DNA of 64,000 bases, from NCBI GenBank assembly GCA_033398695.1, contig CM065814.1, positions 76,774,358 through 76,838,357 on the forward strand, given 5' to 3'. The position numbers were made by a program, and so were the translations under genes. Numbering within the stretch: the first letter of the stretch is position 1; each line of letters begins with the position of its first letter. This DNA is from Orobanche coerulescens. Taxonomy: Eukaryota; Streptophyta; Magnoliopsida; Lamiales; Orobanchaceae. This document shows, piece after piece, positions 1-10,712 of this stretch. The notes under the pieces are model-generated. The model did no database searches and was not told the origin of the DNA. It was given only the letters and a program-made list of their open reading frames with translations.

Positions 1-1023
1 AAAAGAAGTGATCCTATGTCGGTCGCCTCGACACTATGCCCGCTTCCAACTGTGATCATAACTTCTCCAGCTCCAAGCTTTCTACTTTGTTCCAGATCCT
101 GATTCACGGTGCAAATATGAGAACTAGCACCAAAATCCAATATCCAGGAAGTAGAAAATAAAGTAGCAGAACAATTTGTTTTCAAAACTAAAAGTTCTGT
201 ACCTGAAGTGCCATGAAGAATCGGACAGTCTCTAGCCCAGTGGCCCAGCTCATCACACTTGAGACAAGTATCTTTGTTCTTGCTCTTTGGAAGCGTTGGG
301 GCCTTGCCCTTGCCCTTGAAGTCCTTGACATGTGGTCCAGTCTGCTTCTTGGTCTTTTTCTTCTTGTTCTTAGACCTCTGAAATCCAGAAGAAATCACAA
401 GAGCAGACTCCTTCATCCGCGGAGTCTTCATCTGAGACTGAGCGGTCATAAGTTTTTTCATTAGCCCAGCTAAATTACATGCAATCTCATTGCAGTTGAA
501 GTTTATAACAAACTGTGAGAAGGAATCAGGGAGAGACTGAAGGATAAGGTCAGTTTGGAGAGAAGTATCCAATTTAAAAATCAAGAGCCTCCAATCTCTC
601 GATCATGGATATCATTTTGAGGACGTGTTCCCCAACCTTATCACTTTCCTTAATCCTTGCACCGAACAGTTGCTTGGATATCTCATATCTAGCAGTTCTA
701 CTGTGCTCACCATAAAGTTCGGTTAAGTGAGATAGAATCCTCCTAGCAGAAGTCATTTTCTCATGAGCTCTCTGAAGCTCATTAGACATAGAAGCCATCA
801 TGTACGCACGGACTTTTATATCATCATTAACCCACTTTTCGTGGTTTTCAATCTCTTCCTGATTGGCTCTGGTCCGCACAGGAGGCACCGGAATGTCCGT
901 CTCCAAGACGTATCCCAGTGCCTCTATACTGAGGAAAATCATCAGATTTCGGAGCCAATCCACAAAGTTAGGTCCCATTAAGGTGTTCTTTTCGAGCAGA
1001 ATTGCGAGTGGATTCATTGTCAT
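1..1023 (-). pseudogene. copia gag and start of protease, frameshifted
   Basis: The 149-codon segment 1023-574 is a copia gag N-terminal domain: a start with MNPLA, the GPNFVDWLRNL motif, then a helical UBN2-type region. It stops at 574-576, but the next frame continues the family sequence without a gap, so there is a one-base shift at the short A/T run near 569-579. Downstream (still minus strand) come a basic KSKNKKK stretch, a CCHC zinc knuckle (C-x2-C-x4-H-x4-C, around 230-275) and the protease start around 130-150. The protease active-site triplet reads D-F-G, where the family has D-S-G or D-T-G. Gag packages element RNA and protease would process the polyprotein; this copy cannot make either intact. 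Confidence 0.8.
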
Positions 1024-2643
1024 ATTGAGAGTTATGTCTGCATTAAGTATAACAGATTAATTAGTGACTTGTTATATTATGTTCTGAGTATAGAAGTAAG
1101 GTCTTTTCTATTCTTGTTACCCAGCTCCCACTATTTTTATCGGAATAACACACTCCCATGTGAAATCCGGAAGTATCGTCGCTCTACTTCATAGTGGTGA
1201 TCGAGTTCTTTATAAATCTTAATAGAGGGCAACCGAACAGGTTTCTAGTCTATTAATTTTCATAAAGTGGTGTCCAACACCAACCCATCTAATGGATGAT
1301 TCGATCTTCTTTTTCCCCTTGTTCACTCCCCTCAACCTATACGGTTTCTGTGGTTCGTGAACAAGTTAAGTTTATACCATCGACGCAAATCAGTTTCACA
1401 ATTGAATCTTATCCGGCAACCTATCAGGTTTCTAGGGATAAAATTTGCTCCAACCGAAGGCATCCAATGCGCTCCCGGTAATATATCCGTCCTCCCTGAA
1501 CGACTACCCCGATAACTCGGAAGCATAGCACATCCGGTTTGGATTTCAATTTCCCGAAAACTCGATGGAGGGAAGGAAAACCTTGAAACCTTATAAACTT
1601 AATAATTTATCGTGGGAGAATTTTCACGATTAACGTTACTCTTTGCACATTAATCATTTTAGCGCGTTTGTGGCATTCATACAATATGAAAAAACCATTC
1701 ACAACCTAGTTGCTACCAACATGTGGTTCGTGGACAGTTCCTAGAAAACAAAAACTTTGTAATCTAATTACAAGTCTTCGTCTTGAATTTTTGTCTTCAC
1801 GAAACGGATCTTCCTCCGGTCTTCGTCATTACATATACATTTTACATTGAAAATTGCATCCTAGATACAAATATTTCTAGTAAAATAAATAGGCTCAAAA
1901 CGGCCTTTACAACCCAATCGAATAAAACCGAACGATTCAAAAACTAGGTCCATGAACCACATCACCATTCAAAAATAATGCATCCAACACATTAAATAAA
2001 TGGCATTCATAATGGATCTAAATATTGATCCAACCAATATAAAACAATCCATCCAAAACGAATTAATCCAATTAATTCAAACAACCGTCAATTTTAACTT
2101 GTTGCGGACGAGAAAATATTTCATTAAATGAACTCCCCTAAGAATAAAATTACCATAATTAAATCTTAGTCAAATTAAATCCAATTTAATTTGTGGGAAA
2201 TTAATTATCGAACGAAATATAAAAAAGCAGTGGAAAACACGGCGGGCCAAGCAGACATCGCCAGTGCCGGCGAGAACTGCCGCAGTGCCGAGCACGGACG
2301 GAAGGCTGCCGACCTGGACTCGCTCCTGCTGCCAGACCGCGGTCCATACAGGCAGACCACGAGGGAGTGCCCTGGCAGCTCCAAGCTGCCGGGTCCGTTT
2401 ACGCTTTCGGATCGTTTTTTCGCCCCGATTCCAAAAATAATATTTTTCTAATCTTTATATTACTTATTTAAATCAGTTTTTCAAAAGAAAAAATAGATTT
2501 ATATTGTAACAAAAAATCATTAAAAATTAATTTTCGGATGAACAATAGAAAATCAACGATTAATACGATTATGATTCCAAATCATACACCATCTAATCAA
2601 GCATTCCAAATGCTAATATCATATATACGATCGCAAGACCTAT
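1024..2643 (-). other. copia leader between primer site and gag
   Basis: This 1.6 kb stretch lies between the primer-binding site and the gag start of E0 and has no convincing gene. It includes a GC-rich block at about 2230-2410, in contrast to AT-rich flanks. Short open frames here (for example 2191-2451) have no recognisable domain. Confidence 0.55.
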
Positions 2644-2655
2644 GCTCCGATACCA
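2644..2655 (-). other. primer-binding site of E0 (tRNA-iMet type)
   Basis: On the minus strand this reads TGGTATCGGAGC, one base from the common plant tRNA-iMet primer site TGGTATCAGAGC. It sits one base inside the LTR border. Confidence 0.85.
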
Positions 2656-2656
2656 C

Positions 2657-4679
2657 TGTTGGGATTCGGTGCCTAAAATGAAGGCCCAGCAGAAGCGGTA
2701 AAACGAGAATTAATTCGATCCGAATCCCTACGAGGATCGATCGAGCAACGTATATACGAATATCAAAATGAATTCACAAGAGATATAGAAACTCACCCTT
2801 GTATTCCGTTGATTAGATGGATTCCTTCTCTTGAGCTATTACCCAAGCTTTAGGCGATCTCCCTGCAATTCAATCCGCTCCAAGCTCTTGAATGATCCAA
2901 CGCCGAAAACATCGCGTCTCTACTTGCGACGCGCCGGAGAAAATGAACGGAATGACGATCACCTTGCTATCCTCCGAGGATACGGCTAGAGCTAAGTGAT
3001 GAAGCTTTCAATATGAAATTATAACACTCTAAGTGTATAACTCACAATCTCTCTTTGATTTCTTGATTTTTCTCCAAGAACCACCAAGAACAAGATGAAG
3101 AAGAAAATGAAGACTATGTGAAAAAACAATTTTCTCTCTCTTGAATTCTCTCAACCGTAGGAAATGAATGGAAGTGAGAGGAAGAGTTAGTCTACTCCTT
3201 TTAGTCTTCATCTCACAATATATTATTCACAACCAAATAATGTGCATGATACTTGTCCCCTCAACACATGAGATTCCAAATATCATGATGGGGACAAGTC
3301 AAAACATACAAATGGATATAAGTGGGGGGAGGGGTGGTCTTGATGAATGATAGGAAGAGTTCGGTCCGTTTCGGACTCCCGTGAGTCCAAACAGATAAAC
3401 TCCGATTCCGTTCCGATGTATTTATATCGATTAATTAATCCAATTAATTAATCATATGAAATACATAATAATATAATTAATTTCTCCAAGAAATAATTAT
3501 ATTTATGAATTAAATTAATCACCGAGTAATTTATTTAATTCATTAGGCCGTAAATCAATTTATCCAATAAATCGATTTAGACATCCAATGTCCCAAATTT
3601 AATTAGACATCTAATGTCCAATAAATTAGATATCCAATATCTAATTTTCATAATGAGAGAATAAACTAGATTCATTCCATCGTCAATCCTATTGCGTGAC
3701 TCGGTAGGTCCGTCTCGGTCAGCAATGGGAGGAAACAAAGAGTAGTAGCACCACCTAGCCAGCCTGGCGGCCTACACTGTATTCCAACTTAAAACGAATG
3801 ATGGGATCATTCAAGAACCATTCTGTCGTGAATACCAGTATACGTATAAACCATTCTTTCACATGTCCTGATCAGGTTATAAGGTCACGGTCAGTCAAAC
3901 CATATCTGTACTTGACGTTATGCGTGCGTTAATGCAAATCGAGATCATCGAGCTCTCGTGTATCCAATACAACTAGCTCCAATGTTTTGGCCAAAGACTT
4001 ATGATCTCATCTGCCAATAACCGCATAGGACATATAACCCGCTCACTAACGGGAGAAAGAATTCTATCTTGGTATTCAGTAGGACCTGCTACTTACCCGT
4101 TCAGATGCACGTCGAGGTTGACCCCCACCTCCCGGTTTATAGGGTCGAACTACTCTAATGAAAATCTTAAGTCACAAGCACATCCCTACTAAATCCTCAA
4201 GTCGAAGGTTCACGAATACCTATCACAACCTTTCGATTCCGTCATTGACTGTCCCAGAGTAAAATCCGTGTGACGAATCGAGGGTGAGTCAGTTCGAGTA
4301 TACTAATCCAATTAGCATACCTATAACGTGTATTTCCACTACCCATTAGTGTTCGACAGGCACTCTCCATGTCAAAGAACACATCATACAAGTCTTCACA
4401 TAAACTTAACGCCCAGTCAAGTTTCATCGACTTGCGAACGAGTAAGTATTTGAGCTATAAACCTTTCCAGTGCCGACCCCTTTATCAAATAAGGAGTGGA
4501 ACGTTTTGCTCTCAAATACACGGACTAGTTTCTATATGTATATTTATGAGTTAGGAATGCCAGTAACTGTGAGTAAATAAAGAAACTTCCATTGCCTTAT
4601 ATTAATGATTTACATAATTACAAGTACAATGCCCTCACTCAACATCCTCTGAGTAGCATTCGAGGACATACTCCCAACA
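2657..4679 (-). repeat. 5' LTR of copia element E0 (2023 bp)
   Basis: The borders are TGTTGGGA on the left and TCCCAACA on the right, an 8 bp perfect inverted pair with TG...CA ends, and the primer site abuts the left border. At about 2.0 kb it is long for a copia LTR. Short open frames inside show no known domain. The second LTR is outside the window, so divergence cannot be judged. Confidence 0.8.
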
Positions 4680-4954
4680 CACTATTATTATAATTTATAA
4701 ATATAATTACTGGGAATAAATACGAGGCATAGATTAAAATTGAATTATTAATACAATTAATATTTTAATAGCTTGTGCCAAAAATAGGGTTGGAATTAGT
4801 GGACCAAAGGCTGAATTGGAGTTGGCTCATGGATTAAATGACATTTGTTAGAAGATTTGTGCCTGGAGAAAGGCATTGGCCCAAATTCAAGGATATAATC
4901 GGCCAGACCCCATTTTTTTCCACAACCCTATTTCACCAACTCATTCCCGTCCCA
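4680..4954. other. AT-rich flank, left part of a sequence split by the CACTA element
   Basis: There is no gene. The sequence resumes at 14852 on the other side of the CACTA element. Together the two parts (about 1.65 kb) look like an old LTR: a pyrimidine-rich CTCTCTCTC block, then an end GGGGCGTTACA at 16227, as in gypsy LTRs. The left LTR border is not visible. Confidence 0.4.
4952..4954. repeat. target-site duplication CCA, left copy
   Basis: CCA immediately precedes the CACTACC terminus and is repeated immediately after the other terminus at 14849-14851. Three-base duplications are characteristic of CACTA/En-Spm insertion. Confidence 0.9.
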
Positions 4955-4984
4955 CACTACCGATGTTTATACTTTAGCCGACAG
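4955..4984 (+). repeat. CACTA terminal inverted repeat, left
   Basis: The first 7 bases, CACTACC, match the inverted right end exactly. After a diverged stretch, ATACTTTAGCCGAC matches again. These ends are the transposase cleavage sites. Confidence 0.9.
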
Positions 4985-5381
4985 CAAAAAGTCGCCGGCT
5001 AAAGTCGAAAGTCATCGGCTAAAGTGGTCAGCTGTCGGCTAAAAGTCGGTCGGCCGAGGTCGGTCGGCTAAAGTTTAGCCGACGGCTAATAGGGAAGGTC
5101 GTCGGCTAAAATAGAACTTTAGCCGACGATTACACGGTCGTCGGATAAAATAATAGCCGTTTTAGCCGACGGATACATAGGCGTCGGCTAAAATGTCGAG
5201 TTTTAGCCGACGGTAAATGCTGTCGTCGGCTAAAACCTATACACTTTAGCCGACAGCAACATTGTCGTCGGCTAAAGCTATTCACTTTAGCCTACGAATA
5301 CGTCGTCGGCTAAAGTTTTATTTTATTGTTTTAATTAAATACTTTAGCCGACGGTCTGTGCAAATGCCGTCGGCTAAAGTC
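4971..5381. repeat. left subterminal motif array of CACTA element
   Basis: More than a dozen copies of TTTAGCCGACGG or its complement CCGTCGGCTAAA, many arranged head to head as short palindromes with 5-15 bp centres. In En/Spm such subterminal motifs bind TNPA and help synapse the ends. Copies vary at the last two or three bases. Confidence 0.9.
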
Positions 5382-5764
5382 CAGTGAAAAAAAAAATCAG
5401 ATTTCAAAATCACCAAACCTGTTCAGATAACCTGTTATTCCAAATGTACAATACATCACCATACATCACAATCAACATAAATCAATTACGAAAAGCATAA
5501 TTTAAATACAAACCATATCAACATGTCATGTAGCAACATCAACAAAATCAATAAACAGCAACATTAACGAACACGAGTCTAAACAAAAAACATTTAGCAA
5601 AAGAACTACTACAATGACAACTAAAATCCTCAAAGATCCGTCAAATTCTTAAAGATAGAAGAAGGATTACTACCGTCTTGCATGTCGTCGTCCCGAGGCT
5701 GTGAAGAAGAGGGGGGTGTTTGTGAATTGAAGAATTGAGGTGGTGGTGGTACCGAAATTCCCGA

Positions 5765-8267
5765 TTAACACACGGTCTGACTCAATGACATCATATACTG
5801 CATCATGGCATGCTGCTGAGCTAACATCTCTTGTTGAACCTTCCTTTGTTCCTCTTGGAATTTCTGGAACTGGTCTTGAGACTTCCTTTGCTCCTCAGCT
5901 CGGAGCTCCCTCTAGATCCTCAATTGCTCCTCCAAATAGGCCTTTTGAGTGTCGCCCCTTTGATTCTGGCTGAAACCACCGTAGTATTCTTCAATAATCC
6001 GGTGCCTTCAGCTCCCATCATCGGCGTCCGGTGATGACTCCCTTTAGGAGGGTAAATGGTAGCCCACACCCTTGCCCTAATGTAGGGATCGGCCTGATCG
6101 TTCTCTCGGCGTGCTAACTCGAGACCAGTCTCGTCCAAATCCGGATGCTCCTCCCTCGCCATCTCTATCAACATCCTCTCAGACTCCTCAGTCACTCTCT
6201 CCTAATTAAGTGGGAACCAAAAAAGTAACCGAATATTAATAAAGTTCAGAGGTAAAGACTGATAGCAGTATTAAAATGGTTAGGATATATTTACAACTTA
6301 CAAGTCTATCTGAATAGTTAGGATATGCCTTCTGAGTCACGTAGACAAAGGCATTCGCCACATTTTCATCAGAAGTGGCCTCGTGCGAAACTCTCACTAA
6401 CGACCGCGAACCTAAACTGTGGTGCTCCGTCAAACCCTTACGGTTAACAGTGTTGGTTGAACTGCTCCCCTACACATAGAAACATGTAATTTTCATTTAA
6501 CAAGGCGAAAAACTACCACAAGTAAGTTTCATATATGTTACATATCTTTAAACAACAATAGCATTACGAAAATATTTAGAGCTCAATTACATACAATATA
6601 GTTCGGGTCGCTAAAATGTGCGCATAGCCATCTCCACTCGTACTCCCGATACTTGAACTCCTCTGGAGTAGCCTCACGGGAATTACCCCAAGCTGACCAA
6701 AACATGTGTAGCTCATTTTTCCAAGATTTGTACCTATAACAAATATTTATAAATAATAATCAAACATTAGTCAAATATATTTGTAAAGTATTTTGTAAAT
6801 TTCATGTATTTATTTACTGTGATTTTGTGTTATTGTTTTATTCTAATTCATAATGTTATTTGTTTAATATGTTATTCATAAATAATCATTGTGTGTATAC
6901 AATTGTTATTATGCAGTTGAATGTTAAGATTTAAGTTTAGTGATTATGTTACATGTCATTTTATATTTATTGTTTGTGTATGATTATATAATATTAATGT
7001 GTTAGTTTTATTATTTTTATGTATAATTAATATTATAATATTTTATGTATATTCTAAAACTGTATGTTATTATACTCATAATTACAAGTAAATTAGAATG
7101 TTTACCATGTTTAAATTTATCAATCAAATTACCTTCCATTTATACAAGTTGTGAATTTTAAATTATAAATTATTATGTATTAATAAATAAATTATAAAAT
7201 ATTTGACAAATACATATTTTTAACAATAACCAAAATGATGCAAAAATTAGTTGAGTAATTACTCAACTACGTATTGTGAAAATTACTTACTTGGTTGTTT
7301 GCACCTCATCACACCAAGTATGTAGTAGGAAAGAAGGAACCTCAAACCAAACCTACAATTAGCATATAATATATATTACTAAATTTTTTTCGAATTTAAA
7401 TACACAAAGTAGCTTTCGGAATTGAGAAAAACTTACCGACATAGCATTGTTCAATGCATCCTTCACACTTTGTGGCACATCCTTCCACTCAACCCACAGT
7501 ACCGGAATTCTATCGCGTATGACAAACCCAACATTACGACAATATGCCGTACAAGTATCCGAAGCCAAAATGGGTCGTCGATACTTTTCATCTACTGCTA
7601 TCTTGTGACGGCCATTTTTTGAAACATATGCGTCAAGTGCTAGACCCTTCGATGGGCCACGAGTCTTCTTCTTCTTTTTCGGTTCGTCTTCGGTATGACC
7701 CCCCTCATTATCAAGCCCCGCAAGCGACGCGTACAACTTCGTCTTAGATATCCGACATGTTCGCCAAATCATTTTCTCAGGCCACGCCTGGAACACATAC
7801 GCCTCCGTCGGGTTAACCAAGCTATATGGCCGGCGGACTCCTTTCTAATCGACCCCTGGAATCGACGGTACCATAGAGGGCATAAATAGAGTCGACGGAG
7901 GACCGGAAGGCACCTCAGATGACGTGCTCAGTGTAGATCGGCCGCTCCTAGATGTAGTAGGAGGAGAGGGAATGCGGTGTATAGGAGGCATACGAGGCTG
8001 AGTCGTCTCGACAGTAGTGGGAGTCGTCCGTGATCTCGGAGTCTGATACGATAAGCGCCTCGCAATAGTATGTGCGTCATCCGTCGGATACAAGTTCCCA
8101 TCCTTAAACTTCAGTCCACTATTCTCTATTAGCCCACGTATGCGACTGTTACTTTCATCCAAATATTTACCAATAGGATCAGCACGATTGGAAGCTGCGG
8201 AACTATCCCCCGACTCCGGAGTCTTCGATTTTTTCTTAGCACATGCTAGTCTCTTAATTTTGTCCAT
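5765..8267 (-). pseudogene. Transposase_24 / TNPA-like gene of CACTA element, broken
   Basis: Five exons can be traced on the minus strand with consensus splice sites: about 8267-7436, 7354-7290, 6734-6592, 6472-6303 and 6204-5765. Exon 1 has a Lys/Ser/Pro-rich N-terminus, then a KKKKKTRGPSKGLAL motif and a WKDVP motif typical of plant Transposase_24 proteins. Exon 3 has the conserved W-x-LC-x-HFSDP segment. The last exon is Gln/Glu-rich and probably coiled-coil. In En/Spm the TNPA protein binds subterminal motifs and assists excision. Defects: TAG at 7845-7847 in exon 1, a frame change in the last exon near 5985-6020, and a TAG near 5910. The AT-rich intron at about 6735-7289 is long (555 bp). 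Confidence 0.75.
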
Positions 8268-9460
8268 TTAACCTGTACAAATTCAACCACATAAATTAAT
8301 TCTTTTTATACATAAACCCTAAATAGAATATGCAATTCAAGCTCAGAGCAACTACACATCACTTCACAAGAAACACAGACAATCGCAAACTAGCACAACC
8401 AATAATTAAGAGTAAGCAAGAAGACCAGCAAACATAAAGAGCCCAACTTATTAATCAAGATAAATTCATAGCTCAGTAGAAAATATACAACTAAGTTGAA
8501 AAATTTGACACTTGGTGTGAAATATAGCAAGATGTGCTGAACTGATGAACATATACATTCTAAAACTATTGCTTTGAGTCAATCGTTGAGATCTTGCAGA
8601 AGGATCAAGGAATAAGGTTACTAGACAAGTAAATGAAAGCTGCACCAAATTACGCCATATATTCACTATCACTCTGAAAATTCCAGTTTAGAATATGTAT
8701 TTAATTCAGAAAGAAAAAAAGAACATCAGTTTATATTCTATCCATGCTAACAGATCCCACATCTCTAATCCCAGGTCTGCTCTAAGTCGGACAGTGTCAT
8801 ACAGGTAGATGCTCTTGATGTTCGGCAAAAGATCATCATCTTGTTTGCATTTATAAGCATTCAAAAATTTTGAATTTAACAAAAATTGCAACAGCTCATT
8901 AAATGGCCTGTTTTCAATTAGACGGCTTTCAAACTCTCCTTGAATTTAGTAGAACAAGACCGCTCAGTATCAAATTCTCCAACTCTTGTCCTCCACTGAA
9001 ATTACTAACTCAAAGATTAAAGGAGATAAAGAAAAGGAACCTTTATCTAGAGACATAAGCATAGGAAGTATCTTATCAATGCAAAAACTGAACTCTTCTG
9101 CACAATTCTGAAATAATGATACTCTTAGCTTCTGGAAAGCTGAGATTATCAATCGATCGTCTGGACATATCATTATAACAAAGGAGAGCTAAAATCACTA
9201 GATTAAATCCCCAAGAAGAACAATAATATTAAGAAATGTGAACACCCGAAAGTTTTCCTATAGATGGTCTGCAAATTACATAAAAACGTTGTAAAGTGAT
9301 AATGACACAACACCATATACACTAATATTTCTTCAGGAAAAAAACCAATATTAAGAACTGTAACTACTTTTAACTATAAACAATTAGCATAACATAACTA
9401 CATGTTGAGAGACGGGGTACCTGAGTGCCAAGGATTTTGGCAGTATTGTAGCTCTTGGGG
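8268..9460 (-). other. exon-like segments of unknown origin inside the CACTA element
   Basis: Between the two transposase genes lies about 1.2 kb of balanced composition. On the minus strand there are segments that look like spliced coding sequence: about 9165-9040 (FQKLRVSLFQNCAEEFSFC) and about 8955-8720 (a GEFESRLIENRPFNELLQFL region running into LYDTVRLRADLGLEMWDLLA). The second segment is followed by an exon-end-like and intron-like sequence. They do not resemble transposase domains. The likeliest explanation is a captured host gene fragment, as known for other CACTA elements, but an untranslated leader of the Transposase_24 gene is not excluded. I do not recognise the parent gene. Confidence 0.4.
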
Positions 9461-9745
9461 GAATCTTGAAAAGATTTCTTCTTCCGCTTGATGCCTACGG
9501 CAGATGGCACCGAAAATCGGAACCCCAGCAGCGCTCCGCCAAAATTACGAGGGTTCCAGACGGAGCGGCAGGACGACGGTTGCGGCGGAGCGGCAGGACG
9601 AAAGGGAAAAGACGAAGGGGAAAAGGGTTCCAGGCGGAGCGGCTGAGATGTCGGCTGAGACGAAAGAGGAAAAGGGAAAAGGAAAAAGACGAAGGGGAAA
9701 AGGGAAAAGACGTCGGCCTGTTATATTTTTTTTATATATATAAGG
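9461..9745. other. purine-rich low-complexity block
   Basis: The + strand is a run of GGAAAAG/GACGAAGG-type repeats. It is open in several frames, but the predicted peptides are Arg/Lys-rich low complexity with no domain, so I do not call a gene. Confidence 0.6.
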
Positions 9746-9749
9746 GTAT

Positions 9750-10420
9750 TTTGGCCGACGACAGTGGACGTCGTCGGCTAAACTTGAAAGCTTTAGCCGA
9801 CGGTAACAGTCGGCTAAAATAAAAAAACGAGCCACCATGACACGGGCCGTGTCGAACGGCTCGAACGGGTTGCATGTCCAGAATGTTTTTGGAAATATAG
9901 ACTACTAGGACACGGGACGTGTCAATTGACACGGGTCGTGTCACTTTAGCCGACAACAACCGTCGGCTAAAATAGATCCCAAAAAAATTATATGTATATA
10001 CTTTGTAGCCGATAAATTGCATTTGGCTAAAACCTTATATAATTAAATTATATATATATATATATAATAAAAATTAAAAATATCTACACTTTAGCCGACG
10101 GCTGTCGTCGGCTAAAGCTCAATTTATCATTTTTTATATAATTAAATTATATATATATATATATATATTTAACTAAAATTAAAAATATCTAAACTTTAGC
10201 CGACTGACAGTAGTCACTAAACTAAATTTCCAAAAAAAACAAGACCAAATGGCTAAACTAATATATATTCTTGGAATTTAATTATAGATACTATATTTAT
10301 ATATATTATTTGAAATTTATATAAATAAAATAAATTATATAAACTAAATTGGAATTTAAACTAAATTTTATATTATTTATATACTTTAGCCGACAGCTGT
10401 CGTCGGCTAAAGTATTTATT
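9750..10420. repeat. internal third block of CACTA subterminal-type motifs
   Basis: Head-to-head pairs of TTTAGCCGAC(G) and CGTCGGCTAAA occur near 9753-9815, 9945-9972, 10085-10118, 10193-10205 and 10383-10411. They lie in AT-rich DNA with TA runs, about 4 kb from either end of the element and between the two transposase genes. A second motif, ACACGGGNCGTGTC, occurs near 9838-9855 and 9908-9945. No internal CACTA terminus is visible, so this is not obviously a nested element. Confidence 0.75.
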
Positions 10421-10712
10421 TATTTATAAATTAAATTTTATATATATAAATTTGAATTTAATTATATATATATATATAACATCATTATATATATCTGTAT
10501 ATTAATTTATATAGTTTTTATATAATTATATTTTATATATTTATATTTGTTTTTATATAATATTAATAGTTTATATATTTATACTTGTTTTATTATAAAT
10601 AATTATATATATAAAATAAAAAAAATCAGTAATAATATCACTTTTGATTCGTTCGAGCGGCAAACAACAATCAATATTTAAGGAACTTCTACAAATAATA
10701 TAATATGTCCTT
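10421..10712. other. AT-rich spacer 3' of TNP2
   Basis: Very AT-rich sequence with TA runs follows the TNP2 stop. No gene is seen. It could hold the TNP2 polyadenylation region. Confidence 0.5.

Larger units (their letters stand above)
1..4679 (-). mobile_element. Ty1/copia LTR retrotransposon, 5' part (E0)
   Basis: The element reads on the minus strand and leaves the window at base 1. In its own order it has a 5' LTR (4679 down to 2657), a tRNA-Met-type primer site, a long leader, then gag and the start of protease. The rest of pol (integrase, RT, RNase H) and the 3' LTR lie to the left of the window. The five bases after the LTR (CACTA, 4680-4684) would be one copy of the target duplication; the other copy is not visible. 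Family assignment rests on the copia-type gag, the CCHC knuckle and the order gag-knuckle-protease. Confidence 0.85.

Noticed and set aside
2191..2451. 86-codon open frame in the copia leader
   Set aside because: It lies in a GC-rich leader block, on the strand opposite to the element genes, and has no recognisable domain.
9466..9838. Overlapping open frames on both strands up to 118 codons
   Set aside because: They follow from purine-rich low-complexity repeats; peptides are Arg/Lys-rich or Phe/Ser-rich with no domain.
9750..10420. A second CACTA element nested in the first
   Set aside because: The motif block lacks CACTA/TAGTG termini and a 3 bp duplication, so nesting is not supported.
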